DNA from: Maricaulis sp039978735
GTDB taxonomy: Bacteria; Pseudomonadota; Alphaproteobacteria; Caulobacterales; Maricaulaceae
Assembly (NCBI RefSeq): GCF_039978735.1
Contig: NZ_JBDWAS010000007.1
Location: forward strand, 69,559-133,558
Length of the DNA: 64,000 nucleotides
Reading direction: 5' to 3'
The notes below the pieces were generated by a model, which was given only the letters and a program-made list of their open reading frames with translations, had not been told where the DNA came from and searched no databases. Below are positions 35,934 through 44,866 of the stretch, piece after piece. Within the stretch, counting starts at the first letter, position 1. Each line of letters opens with the position of its first letter. Position numbers and translations under genes: made by a program.

Positions 35934-36900
35934 TCACATTGGTTCGCCGGGCGGGCCCGGGCGTCTGGAGCCCCGGGAAGCGCTGAGCCATACCGGCCGG
36001 GCAACGGCGGCATCCGTGGCCGTGGCGCTGGTCCTGACGATCACCAAGGGCATCGTCTGGTACCTGTCCGGTTCGGTCGCGCTGCTGGCCTCTGCCGCCG
36101 ACAGCCTGCTCGACCTGACCGCCTCCCTGACCGTCTACTTCTCCGTGCGCTATGCGGCTGAACCGGCGGATGCGGAACACCGCTTCGGTCATGGCAAGGC
36201 GGAAGCCTTTGCCGGCATCTTGCAGGCAATCCTGGTGGCGGTCTCCGCCGCGCTGCTGGTGCGCGAGGGCGTCGGCCACCTCGTCAATCCCCAGCCGATC
36301 GAGGCGAGCGGCTGGGCGCTGGGCGTGATGGGGCTGTCGATCGCGCTGACCCTGGTCCTGCTTGCCGTCCAGACCCGGGCCCTGGAAAAGACCGGCTCCA
36401 TCGCGGTGGAAGGCGACCGGGCGCACTATTTCTCCGACCTCGGTTCGAATCTCGCCGTGATCGCCGGCATTGCCGGTGCGGTGCTTCTGGACTGGCTCTG
36501 GCTCGATGCGGTGGCGGCGCTCGGCGTGGCCGCCTGGCTGGGATGGACAGCGTGGAATGTCGCGCGCGGGGCGGGCAATCAGCTGATGGACCGTGAGCTG
36601 CCCGAGGACGAACGCGACCGCATCATGCACATCGCGGCCGAAGATCCGCGCATCATCAATATCCATCAATTGCGCACGCGGGCGGCCGGGCCCCTTCTGC
36701 ACATCCAGTTCCACATGGCGCTGAAGCCGGACATGAGCCTGCGGGACGCCCATTCCATCCTGGTGGACTGCGAGCGACGCATCCTGGCCGCCTATCCGGC
36801 TGCCGATATCATCATCCATGCCGACCCTCACGGCGCGGCCGAGCCGCATGGTGCGGAATTCTTCAAGGGCGACGATCCGGTCGAAGCATATGATCCTTAG
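35923..36900 (+). CDS. Cation diffusion facilitator transporter (FieF/YiiP-like)
   Basis: 325 residues. Six membrane helices then a cytoplasmic ferredoxin-like domain. Metal site A residues are D60 and D64 (ADSLLDL in TM2) and the H-x-x-x-D of AHYFSDLGSNL in TM5, as in YiiP. The C-terminal domain has IHQLRTRAAGPLLHIQFHM and IIIHADPH. It exports divalent Zn, Fe or related metals by proton antiport. The start PHDH overlaps the nucleoside hydrolase stop, so the two are co-translated. Confidence 0.92.
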   Translation: MPHDHIGSPGGPGRLEPREALSHTGRATAASVAVALVLTITKGIVWYLSGSVALLASAADSLLDLTASLTVYFSVRYAAEPADAEHRFGHGKAEAFAGILQAILVAVSAALLVREGVGHLVNPQPIEASGWALGVMGLSIALTLVLLAVQTRALEKTGSIAVEGDRAHYFSDLGSNLAVIAGIAGAVLLDWLWLDAVAALGVAAWLGWTAWNVARGAGNQLMDRELPEDERDRIMHIAAEDPRIINIHQLRTRAAGPLLHIQFHMALKPDMSLRDAHSILVDCERRILAAYPAADIIIHADPHGAAEPHGAEFFKGDDPVEAYDP

Positions 36901-36931
36901 ACCGCGACCCGAAACAGGCTAGCCTTGCACC

Positions 36932-37609
36932 ATGCGCATTCTGCACTTCTGGCCCCTCGATCCTTTTTCCCGCCAGGTCCGGCTGGCGCTCGAGGAGAAA
37001 TCCCTGCGGCACGACCTGCAGCTGGAGGTTCCCTGGGAGCGTCCGGACGATCTCGTTTCGCTCAATCCGGCGGGCACCACACCGGTGCTGATCGACGAGT
37101 CCGGCGGCGGGCGGCGGGTGATTGTGGAGAGCCGCGCCATCCTGGAATACCTGGAAGAAACCACCCCGGCGCCCTGTCTTCTGCCCGGCGGTCCGGCCGA
37201 GCGCGCCGAGGCGCGGCGGCTCGTCGACTGGTTCGACCGCAAGTATGACGGCGAGGTCAACGCCTACCTGCTGCACGAAAAGCTGGAAAAGCGGGCCCAG
37301 GGCCTGGGCTCTCCGGACCCGGCCGCACTGCGGGCCGGCCGTGATCATCTGCGCTGGCATCTCGACTACATGGCCTGGCTTCTGGAAAGCCGCGACGGTC
37401 TGGCCGGCCCGCGCTATACGCTGGCCGATATCGCCGCTGCGGCCCACCTGTCCTGCGCCGACTATCTCGGCGATGTCCCGTGGGACGCGTTCGAGCCGGT
37501 GAAACACTGGTATCAGCGCGTCAAATGCCGCCCGGCCTTCCGCGGTCTCCTGACCGACAAACTCCCGGGCACGCCGCCTTCGGCGCACTATGCGGATCTG
37601 GATTTCTAG
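36932..37609 (+). CDS. Glutathione S-transferase family protein
   Basis: 225 residues. N-terminal thioredoxin-like domain: LHFWPLDPFSRQVRLALEEK, LNPAGTTPVLIDESGGGRR, ESRAILEYLEE (the ES of the G-site). The C-terminal all-helical domain includes YTLADIAAAAHLSCADYLG (the conserved N-capping Asp). The catalytic residue near the start is a Ser (FSR). Substrate unknown. It precedes queG by 11 bases, so the two are likely co-transcribed. Confidence 0.9.
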   Translation: MRILHFWPLDPFSRQVRLALEEKSLRHDLQLEVPWERPDDLVSLNPAGTTPVLIDESGGGRRVIVESRAILEYLEETTPAPCLLPGGPAERAEARRLVDWFDRKYDGEVNAYLLHEKLEKRAQGLGSPDPAALRAGRDHLRWHLDYMAWLLESRDGLAGPRYTLADIAAAAHLSCADYLGDVPWDAFEPVKHWYQRVKCRPAFRGLLTDKLPGTPPSAHYADLDF

Positions 37610-37620
37610 GGCAGGCAAGC

Positions 37621-38745
37621 ATGCAAGCCTCTATCGTCAAGTCCCTCGCCACCGAACGCGGCTTCACCGAGGTCCGCGTCTGCCGGGCCGATGAGGCCTG
37701 GGAGGCGGGGGAGCGGCTGGCGCAGTTTGTCGGCGAAGGGCTGCACGGCTCGATGGTGTGGATGGAAGACACGCTGGAGCGGCGCAAGCATCCCACCGCC
37801 ATGTGGGATGCGGCGAGATCGGCGGTCGTAGTGGCGATGAATTACGGGCCTGATGTCGATCCGCTGGGGCTGCTGGAGCGCCGGTCGGAGGGCGTGATCT
37901 CGGTCTATGCCCGCAATGCCGACTATCACGATGTGATGAAAAAGCGCCTGAAGCATCTGGCGCGGGCCTTTGCGCAGGACACCGGCGAGGATGTGAAAGT
38001 CTTCGTCGATACCGCTCCGCTGATGGAAAAGCCGCTGGCCGGCAAGGCGGGCATGGGCTGGCAGGGCAAGCACACCAATCTGGTCAGCCGCGAGCACGGT
38101 TCCTGGCTGTTTCTGGGCGTCATGCTGACCACGGCCGAGCTGGAGCCCGATACCGCCGAGACGGATCATTGCGGCTCGTGCCGGGCGTGTCTCGATATCT
38201 GCCCGACCAACGCCTTTCCGGCGCCCTACCGGCTCGATGCGCGGCGCTGCATTTCCTATCTGACGATCGAGCACAAGGGGCCGATCCCGGAGGAATTCCG
38301 GGAGCCGATGGGCAATCGCATCTATGGTTGCGACGACTGTCTGGCGGTCTGCCCGTGGAACAAGTTCGCGGCCGTCGCCGAGGAGACCGCCTTCCATCCG
38401 CGGCCCGAGCTGAAAGGGCCGCTGCTGGCCGAGCTGGCGGCGCTGGATGATGCGGAATTCCGGCAGGTCTTCACCGCCTCGCCGGTGAAACGGATCGGAC
38501 GCAACCGGTTTTTGCGTAACGTGCTTATAGCGATTGGCAATTCCGGTGACGCTGCGCTTGTGCCTGTGGTGCTGAAGCGCCTTGGGGACGCGGCCCCCGA
38601 GGTGCGGGGCATGGCTGTCTGGGCGCTGGCCCGGCTCGATCCGGAAGGGGCTCTGCGGGAGGCTGTGCGTCATGCGGAAAGCGAGACCGATCCGCATGTC
38701 CGCGAAGAATGGGCGCGCGTGAATAAGAAACTTACCTCGGGTTGA
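37621..38745 (+). CDS. queG: Epoxyqueuosine reductase
   Basis: 374 residues. Last step of queuosine synthesis in tRNA, reducing epoxyqueuosine using cobalamin and two iron-sulfur clusters. The cluster motifs are CGSCRACLDICPT (from C184) and CDDCLAVCPWN (from C237). The catalytic acid lies in VDTAPLMEKPLAGKAG. The C-terminal HEAT-like repeats (EVRGMAVWALARLDPEGAL) bind tRNA. ATG 37621 is chosen; the frame is open 47 codons upstream inside the GST gene without conservation. Confidence 0.95.
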   Translation: MQASIVKSLATERGFTEVRVCRADEAWEAGERLAQFVGEGLHGSMVWMEDTLERRKHPTAMWDAARSAVVVAMNYGPDVDPLGLLERRSEGVISVYARNADYHDVMKKRLKHLARAFAQDTGEDVKVFVDTAPLMEKPLAGKAGMGWQGKHTNLVSREHGSWLFLGVMLTTAELEPDTAETDHCGSCRACLDICPTNAFPAPYRLDARRCISYLTIEHKGPIPEEFREPMGNRIYGCDDCLAVCPWNKFAAVAEETAFHPRPELKGPLLAELAALDDAEFRQVFTASPVKRIGRNRFLRNVLIAIGNSGDAALVPVVLKRLGDAAPEVRGMAVWALARLDPEGALREAVRHAESETDPHVREEWARVNKKLTSG

Positions 38746-38816
38746 GGGCTTGTTAGTTTTTGGGGTCTAAGGCTCCGCCCCTTGGAGGGGCTGACGCACG
38801 GGGAGCGTCTGACACA

Positions 38817-39803
38817 ATGCAGGTCGACAGGCCGAGTGGGGACTCGCATCTGGCAGGACAGGTTTTCTCGGACCGGACATCCGTCCTGGTGTGCGAGAAC
38901 AGCCAGGTGCAATTGCGCATACTGAGCGAAGCCGTGCGCGATGCCGGCTATGAAGTGCACACGGCGAGCAATGCCGAGGATGCGCTGACGCTGCTGAATC
39001 TGATGCCGATCGATATCTTCCTGACGGGGATCGAGGTCGGCACGACCAGCGGGCTGGAAGCGTGCTGGCTGCTCAAGTCCAATCCGGAAACCGAGACGGT
39101 CTATACCATCGTCGTGACGGCATCCGGCCAGGAAAAACGCCTTGAGGAGTCGCTGGATGCCGGGGCGGACGATTTCATCCGCAAACCCGTCAACATGACC
39201 GAGCTGCGGGCCCGCCTGCGGGCGGCGACGCGCCTGGTGCGGATGCAGAAACAATTCCGCCACATGGCCGAGACCGATGCGCTGACCGGCGCCGCCAATC
39301 GCCGTGCCTTCATGCAGTATCTGGACACGCTGGTGGATCGCGCCCGCCGTCAGGATGCGCCGCTGGCCGCCGTGATGGTCGATCTCGACCATTTCAAGCG
39401 CACGAACGACACCTATGGACACGCCGTCGGCGACAAGGTGCTGGTCCAGACCGTGCGCCAGATGCAGTCCTGCCTGCGCGATTGCGATATGCTGGGGCGG
39501 CTGGGCGGCGAGGAGTTTGCCGTGGTTCTGCCCGGCGCTACGGCGGCAACTGCGGTGGCTGCCGCGGAACGCATCCGCGAAGCCATCGCGGCCGTGGATG
39601 TGCGCGTGGACAATGGCGACCGGATCCCGGTCACGGCCAGTCTCGGTGTGGCAGTGCTTGAAAGCGACAAGATGATGGAAACCGCCGAAGGCCTGCTGCA
39701 TGCAGCAGACGAGGCGCTCTATGCCGCCAAGGCGGGCGGCCGCAATCGTGTGGTCGAGGCTGCTTGCCGCCGCGAGGACGCTCCGGTTCGTGCTGTCGGC
39801 TAG
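38817..39803 (+). CDS. Diguanylate cyclase with degenerate receiver domain
   Basis: 328 residues. Residues 20-140 are a REC fold that keeps the Thr (T101) and Lys (K123, IRKP) but has Gly (G71, in IFLTGIEVG) where the phosphorylated Asp should be and C26-E27 in place of the acidic pair. Residues of about 150-320 form the GGDEF domain: TDALTGAANRRAF, VDLDHFKRTNDTYGHAVGD, then the active loop GGEEF (230-234). The inhibitory I-site RxxD is R221-D224, spaced five residues ahead. It should make cyclic di-GMP with product inhibition, but control cannot be by phosphorylation of the usual Asp. GGGGAG lies at 38800-38805. Confidence 0.92.
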   Translation: MQVDRPSGDSHLAGQVFSDRTSVLVCENSQVQLRILSEAVRDAGYEVHTASNAEDALTLLNLMPIDIFLTGIEVGTTSGLEACWLLKSNPETETVYTIVVTASGQEKRLEESLDAGADDFIRKPVNMTELRARLRAATRLVRMQKQFRHMAETDALTGAANRRAFMQYLDTLVDRARRQDAPLAAVMVDLDHFKRTNDTYGHAVGDKVLVQTVRQMQSCLRDCDMLGRLGGEEFAVVLPGATAATAVAAAERIREAIAAVDVRVDNGDRIPVTASLGVAVLESDKMMETAEGLLHAADEALYAAKAGGRNRVVEAACRREDAPVRAVG

Positions 39804-39806
39804 AAA

Positions 39807-40478
39807 TCAGCCGCCGCTGGCAGCCAGCCGGCGTGCCTCATTGATCTGTCCGCGCAGCACCAGGATCTCGATACGTTCGGGAGCCCGTTCGCGGGCCGCC
39901 TCGATGTCGGAGGCTGCGTCATCCAGATTGCCGGTGTTCAGGTGGAAGGCGGCGCGCAGATACCAGCCTTCGGCGCTCTCCGGCACCAGATCGACCAGGC
40001 TCTGGGCGTCGCGCGCCAGACCGCCCCAGTTTTCCTCGGCCAGGTACAAGCGTCCCCGGCCGGACAGGGTGAGGATGGAAAACGGGTCCAGGGCCAGAGC
40101 GGCCGCGTAATTGTCGAAGGCTGCGTCTGCATTGCCATTGCGGGCGCGGGTCTCGCCGGCCAGGGTCAGGAAGTCGACCCGTTCGGCATCGACCATTCCG
40201 GCGCGCCGTTGCGATGCCAGTTCTTCAAGAATGCCGGCCGCGATGTCGAAATCGCCGAGGGCGATATAGGCGTGCGCCTCGCACACCTCCGCCGGCCAGC
40301 CGCCGCCCTCGATGCGCCAGATCTGGGCCTCCTCCAGTGCTTCGGCCGGATCGTCGCCGCTCATCGCGATACAGGACTGGTAGCGCATGCGTTCTGCGTG
40401 GCGCACGTCGTTCTGGGCCGATGCCGGCATGGTGCACAGGGCGAGAAGGAGGGGGCTCAGGACCAGACGCGACAACAT
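39807..40478 (-). CDS. Exported TPR-repeat protein
   Basis: 223 residues. Signal peptide MLSRLVLSPLLLALCTMPASA. The mature part shows TPR-like helices: EAHAYIALGDFDIAAGILEE, ARNGNADAAFDNYAAALALD, GWYLRAAFHLNTGNLDDAAS and IEAARERAPERIEIL. Probably a periplasmic scaffold. Convergent with the GGDEF gene, only three bases between stops and no hairpin. Partner unknown. Confidence 0.75.
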   Translation of the reverse strand: MLSRLVLSPLLLALCTMPASAQNDVRHAERMRYQSCIAMSGDDPAEALEEAQIWRIEGGGWPAEVCEAHAYIALGDFDIAAGILEELASQRRAGMVDAERVDFLTLAGETRARNGNADAAFDNYAAALALDPFSILTLSGRGRLYLAEENWGGLARDAQSLVDLVPESAEGWYLRAAFHLNTGNLDDAASDIEAARERAPERIEILVLRGQINEARRLAASGG

Positions 40479-40559
40479 GGGAATATCCTGCGACGACAGA
40501 CGCCGCCACGCTAGGGCGTGCGCGCGGCGGCGTCTATCGGCTTGCGCGTTACAAGGCTG

Positions 40560-41393
40560 TCAGGCCTTGGCGAAGTGCAGGATGCCCCAGTTGAGATACC
40601 CCTTGTCGGCGCCGTCGACCCAGTGTTTAAGCCCGTCGATCATGCCATCGACATAGTCGGCGCCGGACAGGCGGGTGAGCTCCTCGCGGCGGTCCAGCAG
40701 AACCTCGCGCACCCGGTTGTAGTGCGTGCGCAGATTCATCGGCGTCTCGTCGAGATCGAGCGCTTCGAAGCCGCGTTTCTCCAGCGCGTGCCGGTAGAAG
40801 GCGACCGAGCCGAAGGTCTGCAGGTGGATACGGCGCAGGATGTGGTCCAGCACGCCGTCGGGACAATCGTCCGCCTGCATCGGGTCGGTGAAGATCAGCT
40901 CGCCGCCCGGACGGGTGATGCGGGCAATCTCGTCCATCACCTTCAGCCGCTCGCCCGAATGCAGGAAGGAATCCTGCGACCAGACGATGTCATAGCTGTC
41001 GTCCGGATCGTCGAGCGCCTCGAAAGAGCCGTAGACCACATCGATCTTGTCGTTCATGCCGGCCTTGGCCGTCAGCTCCCGGTTGAAGGCGTTCTGGGTC
41101 TCCGACAGGTTGAGGCAGGTGACGTGACAGCCGAACCGGTCGGCGAGATAGCGCGCCGAGCCGCCGAAGCCGGCGCCCAGATCGATCACCCTGCTGTCCG
41201 GCCCGATCGTTTTCAGGCGGTCGGCCATCGTGGTTACGGTGCGGCGGCTGGCCCGGGCGATATCCTCGTCCGGTGTCGCATACATCCCGACATGGATGTC
41301 CTCGCCGCCCCACACAGCGCGGTAGAAGGCATCGGCCGGCGCGCTGTCATAATAGGTTTCCGCCTCCAGGACGGCCTGTGACTTACTGCTCAT
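40560..41393 (-). CDS. Sarcosine/dimethylglycine N-methyltransferase
   Basis: 277 residues. SAM motif I is VIDLGAGFGGSARYLADRFG; YYDSAPADAFYRAVWGGEDI at the start and IVWSQDSFLHSGERLKVMDE with FTDPMQADDCP are typical of sarcosine-dimethylglycine methyltransferases of halophiles (EctoSDMT-like). It completes glycine betaine by methylating sarcosine and dimethylglycine. ATG 41393 has GGAG upstream inside gsmT; a TTG six codons earlier is the alternative. It overlaps the gsmT stop by 11 bases, so the two products are co-translated. Confidence 0.88.
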   Translation of the reverse strand: MSSKSQAVLEAETYYDSAPADAFYRAVWGGEDIHVGMYATPDEDIARASRRTVTTMADRLKTIGPDSRVIDLGAGFGGSARYLADRFGCHVTCLNLSETQNAFNRELTAKAGMNDKIDVVYGSFEALDDPDDSYDIVWSQDSFLHSGERLKVMDEIARITRPGGELIFTDPMQADDCPDGVLDHILRRIHLQTFGSVAFYRHALEKRGFEALDLDETPMNLRTHYNRVREVLLDRREELTRLSGADYVDGMIDGLKHWVDGADKGYLNWGILHFAKA

Positions 41394-42189
41394 CTGCCAG
41401 TTTCTCCGCAACGTGGACGAAAAAGTCCGGATCGTTTTCCTGATAGGTCTCCTGGAAATCGCCGTAGGTCTTCACCTTCTTGAACCCGACATCGGTCAGA
41501 AGCTTGCGCGTATAAGCCTTGCGCAGCGGGAACATGTTGAGGTGGTAGACTGCACCGTCCGGGAAGGCGTAGCGGAAGCGTGCCAGCCCGTCATCGACGT
41601 GTTCCGGCTCGGCCACGACCTGGTCGCCGCAATAATAATATTTGTGCTTGGTCGAGAAATCGCCGTCCAGGATCGAGTCGTAATTGCGCTGGTCGATGAT
41701 CAGGATGCCGTCCCATTTCAGGGCCGCGTAGAACTCCGCCAGGGCGCGGCGGCGATCGTGCTCGTCGAACAGGTGGGTGAAGGAGTTGCCCAGGCAGATG
41801 ATGGCGTCGAACTTGCCGTGGACATCCTTGTTCAGCCAGCGCCAGTCGGCGTGCACTGTGTTGAGAACCAGATTGCGCCGGCGGCCGTTTTCAAAGGCCT
41901 TGCCCAGCATTTCCGCGCTGCCGTCGACGGTGGTCACATCGAAGCCGGCCTTGAGCAGCTGGATCGAGTGAAAACCCGTCCCGGCCGCGGCATCGAGGAC
42001 CTTTTTCTTGTCGCGGGCCTTCAGAATGTCGATGAAGAAGCGCCCCTCGCTTTCCGCGCGGGCGTCCCAGTCGATGAGCTCGTCCCACTTGTCGACAAAG
42101 CCCTCGATATATTCCTTCTGGTAGTGGTCCGTTTCCCGGGTGGCGATGGGATCCGTCCCGAAATCCTGAACCAGCGTGCCGTCAGTCAT
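41383..42189 (-). CDS. Glycine/sarcosine N-methyltransferase
   Basis: 268 residues. Motif I is VLDAAAGTGFHSIQLLKAGF; ICLGNSFTHLFDEHDRRRAL and LIIDQRNYDSILDG are characteristic of bacterial GSMT and vertebrate GNMT (substrate-binding Asn/Arg/Tyr). It makes sarcosine and dimethylglycine from glycine with SAM, the first half of de novo betaine synthesis. First gene of a two-gene operon with the SDMT gene. Expected regulation by salinity; no operator is evident. Confidence 0.9.
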   Translation of the reverse strand: MTDGTLVQDFGTDPIATRETDHYQKEYIEGFVDKWDELIDWDARAESEGRFFIDILKARDKKKVLDAAAGTGFHSIQLLKAGFDVTTVDGSAEMLGKAFENGRRRNLVLNTVHADWRWLNKDVHGKFDAIICLGNSFTHLFDEHDRRRALAEFYAALKWDGILIIDQRNYDSILDGDFSTKHKYYYCGDQVVAEPEHVDDGLARFRYAFPDGAVYHLNMFPLRKAYTRKLLTDVGFKKVKTYGDFQETYQENDPDFFVHVAEKLADEQ

Positions 42190-42633
42190 TCACATCTGCG
42201 CCGGACTGCAGGCACAGCTCGCCCGCAGCTTTCCAGCGTCCCTGTTTGAGCGTTTTCGCCCGCACGCATACCGGCCGCGTGCAGACACACGGCGGGCGAA
42301 TTATCGTCTTGATCGGTTTCGGCGGTTACGGGGGCTGGGGGATCTGGTCTCCCCGGCCGCACCCGCAGGCGCGTTTGTCATTCTTGTGTGCGTGGCTCCC
42401 GGTCACAGACCGGACCGGAAGGATCACGCTGCACCCACCGCTCAGGCTAGCCACACCGCAGCCGTTGGCCGTCGGAAGCCTGCCTTGCCCGAATGGCCTA
42501 ACAAACTTCCGGTAGAGCTGCAACAGCTGCCGGGGCGCCGCAATCGTCGCCGGCGAGGCCCCCGGTGTTTGTTTTCGGGGCCAAGGTGTGAAAGAAGAGG
42601 GGGAATTCAGGTCCGGCCCGGTTTCCCGCTCCC
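42190..42633. other. Gene-free spacer between betaine operon and glycosyltransferases
   Basis: 444 bases separating divergent genes. I see no supportable ORF or RNA. A perfect short hairpin CCGGTC-aca-GACCGG lies at 42399-42413. I looked for glycine and SAM/SAH riboswitch cores on the gsmT leader strand and did not find them. Promoters for both directions must lie here but no clear consensus was picked. Confidence 0.5.
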
Positions 42634-43782
42634 ATGATCGTTCTCCAGGTTATTCCCGAACTCGATGCCGGCGGCGCCGAGCGGACGACGCTCGAGATCG
42701 CCGAAGCGGTGATCGCCGAGGGCGGCCGCGCGCTGGTCGCTTCGGCCGGCGGGCGGCTGGAGGACGAGCTGGCGGCGTTGGGCGGAGAACTCATTCGCAT
42801 GCCGGCGGCCTCGAAGAATCCGCTAGACCTCTGGCGCAACATGCACAGGCTCGTGGCGACGATCCGCAGCGAGACCGTCGATATCGTCCACGCCCGCTCG
42901 CGCGCACCGGCCTGGAGCGCGAAATGGGCCTGCGACCGCACCGACGCCCATTTCGTCACCACCTATCACGGCACCTACAATGCCCGTTCGGCGTTGAAAC
43001 GGCGGTACAACTCCGTCATGGCGCGGGGCGAGCGCGTGATCGCGAATTCGGAATTCATCCGCGACCACATTGCCAACGAACACCCGTTCGCGACGTCGCG
43101 TGTGCGTGTGATCCCGCGCGGTGTCGACCTGGTGCGCTTCGATCCGGAAGCGGTCGGGGAAGACCGGCTCGCCGCCCTGCGGCTGGCCTGGGCGCTGGAC
43201 CCGCAGGATCAGAGCCCGCTCCTGCTCCTGCCGGCCCGCCTGACGGGCTGGAAGGGACAGCGCGAGGCGATACGGGCGTTGGGGCGCCTGCAGGACGATC
43301 CGGAAGTGGAAACGCCGCGCCTGGTGCTGGCAGGCGACGCCCAGGGGCGCCAGACCTATGTCGAGGAGCTGCAGGCTCTGGCCGCATCGGAGCATGTTGC
43401 CGAGCGGGTTTCCATCGTCGGGCATTGCAGCGACATGCCGGCCGCGATGGCGCTCTGCGATCTGGTGCTGACCCCGTCCAATGAACCCGAGGCGTTTGGC
43501 CGGACCGCGGCCGAGGCGGGGGCGATGCTGAAGCCGGTGATCGCGGCCGATCATGGCGGCGCCCGCGAAGTGGTGCTGCATGGTGAAACCGGCTGGCGTG
43601 TGTCGCCGGGCGATCCCGCGGCGCTCGCGGCAGCTGTCGCCGGCGCGCTTGCGCTGGCCCCGGAAGACCGTGAAGCGGTGGGACAACGGGCCCGGGCGCA
43701 TGTCATTGCGGAATTTTCTACCGTCAGCCTGCAAGCTTCGACTTTGCGCGTCTATCACGAGGTCCTAAACTCACCGTCATGA
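42634..43782 (+). CDS. Glycosyltransferase family 4 protein
   Basis: 382 residues, GT-B fold. N-terminal glycine loop IPELDAGGAERTTLEIAEAV; ARSRAPAWSAKWAC and FVTTYHGTYN in the acceptor half; VIPRGVDLVRFDP and LPARLTGWKGQREAIRAL at the domain junction; C-terminal EPEAFGRTAAEAGAM gives the retaining-GT E-x7-E motif. Likely transfers a sugar in LPS or exopolysaccharide assembly. Four-base overlap with the next gene. Confidence 0.9.
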   Translation: MIVLQVIPELDAGGAERTTLEIAEAVIAEGGRALVASAGGRLEDELAALGGELIRMPAASKNPLDLWRNMHRLVATIRSETVDIVHARSRAPAWSAKWACDRTDAHFVTTYHGTYNARSALKRRYNSVMARGERVIANSEFIRDHIANEHPFATSRVRVIPRGVDLVRFDPEAVGEDRLAALRLAWALDPQDQSPLLLLPARLTGWKGQREAIRALGRLQDDPEVETPRLVLAGDAQGRQTYVEELQALAASEHVAERVSIVGHCSDMPAAMALCDLVLTPSNEPEAFGRTAAEAGAMLKPVIAADHGGAREVVLHGETGWRVSPGDPAALAAAVAGALALAPEDREAVGQRARAHVIAEFSTVSLQASTLRVYHEVLNSPS

Positions 43783-44762
43783 GCGAACCGCAGCGCGACA
43801 TCACCTATATCCTGCACTGGGGCGATCTGGCCTCGACCGTCCGGATGCTGGCGGCAGCCCGGCTGCTGCGCGACGTGCACAAGCGCGACCGCATCATCCT
43901 GCTGACAAAGCCGGACTTCGAGAGCTTTCTCAAGCACTGCCCCTATTTCAACCTGATCGAGACGGACGCGCTGCCGGATGCACGGCCGATGGCCGGCTTG
44001 CGCGACAAGCGGATCAAGCTGAACAAGCCGGTCCGCGTCTACGATCTTGTGGGCGATGCCGACAGCCGCAAGCTGAAACGCCTCTTCCGCTTTTCCAAAT
44101 GCCGCTGGACCGAGATCGCGGCAGACCCGCGCACAGGCGAGCACCCGGTTGACGCCGTCGCCGGCCGTCTCAATGCGGCGCTGGGCCTGGCACCGGAACA
44201 CTTCCCGCTCGGAGCCGCGCCGCCGCCGGATACCAGCTGGGTCGACTATCTCGCCAAGCAGTCCCGCATGCTCGACCCGGAATATTTCGGCCTCAACGGG
44301 CGTTTCGCCCTGCTGGCGCCGTCGGGCGATACGGTGAAGCCGGCGCTGCGCTGGCCGCAGGAACGCTGGGCAGCCTTGGCACACGAACTGCTGCAGTCCG
44401 GGGTGACGCCGGCTCTGATCGGCGGACCGGATACCCGCGAAGTCGGCCGCTACGTGGCCCACGTCACGCCGGGCGCGCGCGATCTGACCGGCAAGGCCAA
44501 GCTGGCCCAGCTTGCCGGGCTTGCCCGTCACGCGCGCTTCGTGTTCAGCGAGGACACGCCGCTTCTGCATCTGCTCGTGGCGTCCGGGCCGCCCGCTCTG
44601 GCGCTTTATGGCGATGTGGGCGATCCGGCGTTGATCGCGCCGCGCGGTCCGAGCCCCGTCATCCTCATGCATGCGCCCACGCTGGCCCAGGTGACGCCGG
44701 AGGAGGCGGTTGCCGCGATGCGTTTTGCCGGCGGGTTCGATCGCGAGCCGGAAGCCGCCTGA
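43779..44762 (+). CDS. Glycosyltransferase family 9 (heptosyltransferase-like) protein
   Basis: 327 residues. ADP-heptose:LPS heptosyltransferase fold: start ITYILHWGDLASTVRMLAAA (GT9 members usually have GxxGD), ALLAPSGDTVKPALRWPQER, ALIGGPDTREVGRYV, FVFSEDTPLLHLLVASGPPA (the S/T-D-TGPxH region, with the usual SGP), and ALYGDVGDPALIAPRGP. It may add heptose to the LPS inner core. Its ATG overlaps the GT4 stop, forming a two-gene unit. Confidence 0.85.
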   Translation: MSEPQRDITYILHWGDLASTVRMLAAARLLRDVHKRDRIILLTKPDFESFLKHCPYFNLIETDALPDARPMAGLRDKRIKLNKPVRVYDLVGDADSRKLKRLFRFSKCRWTEIAADPRTGEHPVDAVAGRLNAALGLAPEHFPLGAAPPPDTSWVDYLAKQSRMLDPEYFGLNGRFALLAPSGDTVKPALRWPQERWAALAHELLQSGVTPALIGGPDTREVGRYVAHVTPGARDLTGKAKLAQLAGLARHARFVFSEDTPLLHLLVASGPPALALYGDVGDPALIAPRGPSPVILMHAPTLAQVTPEEAVAAMRFAGGFDREPEAA

Positions 44763-44866
44763 CCGGTTGAATCTGGGCTGATGCTCCCCATATGCGCGTC
44801 TCGCGCGCCGCCGTTCCGGGGAACTATTCCGGCCAGCCGGGGTTTCCGACAGTGCGCCGTGCTTGC

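Noticed and set aside
42246..42515. 89-codon plus-strand ORF in the betaine/glycosyltransferase spacer
   Set aside because: No ribosome site, no homology sense, Arg/Pro/Gly-rich; compatible with chance in GC-rich DNA.
42190..42633. Glycine, SAM or SAH riboswitch ahead of gsmT
   Set aside because: No conserved core could be matched by eye on the leader strand; a covariance-model search would be decisive.
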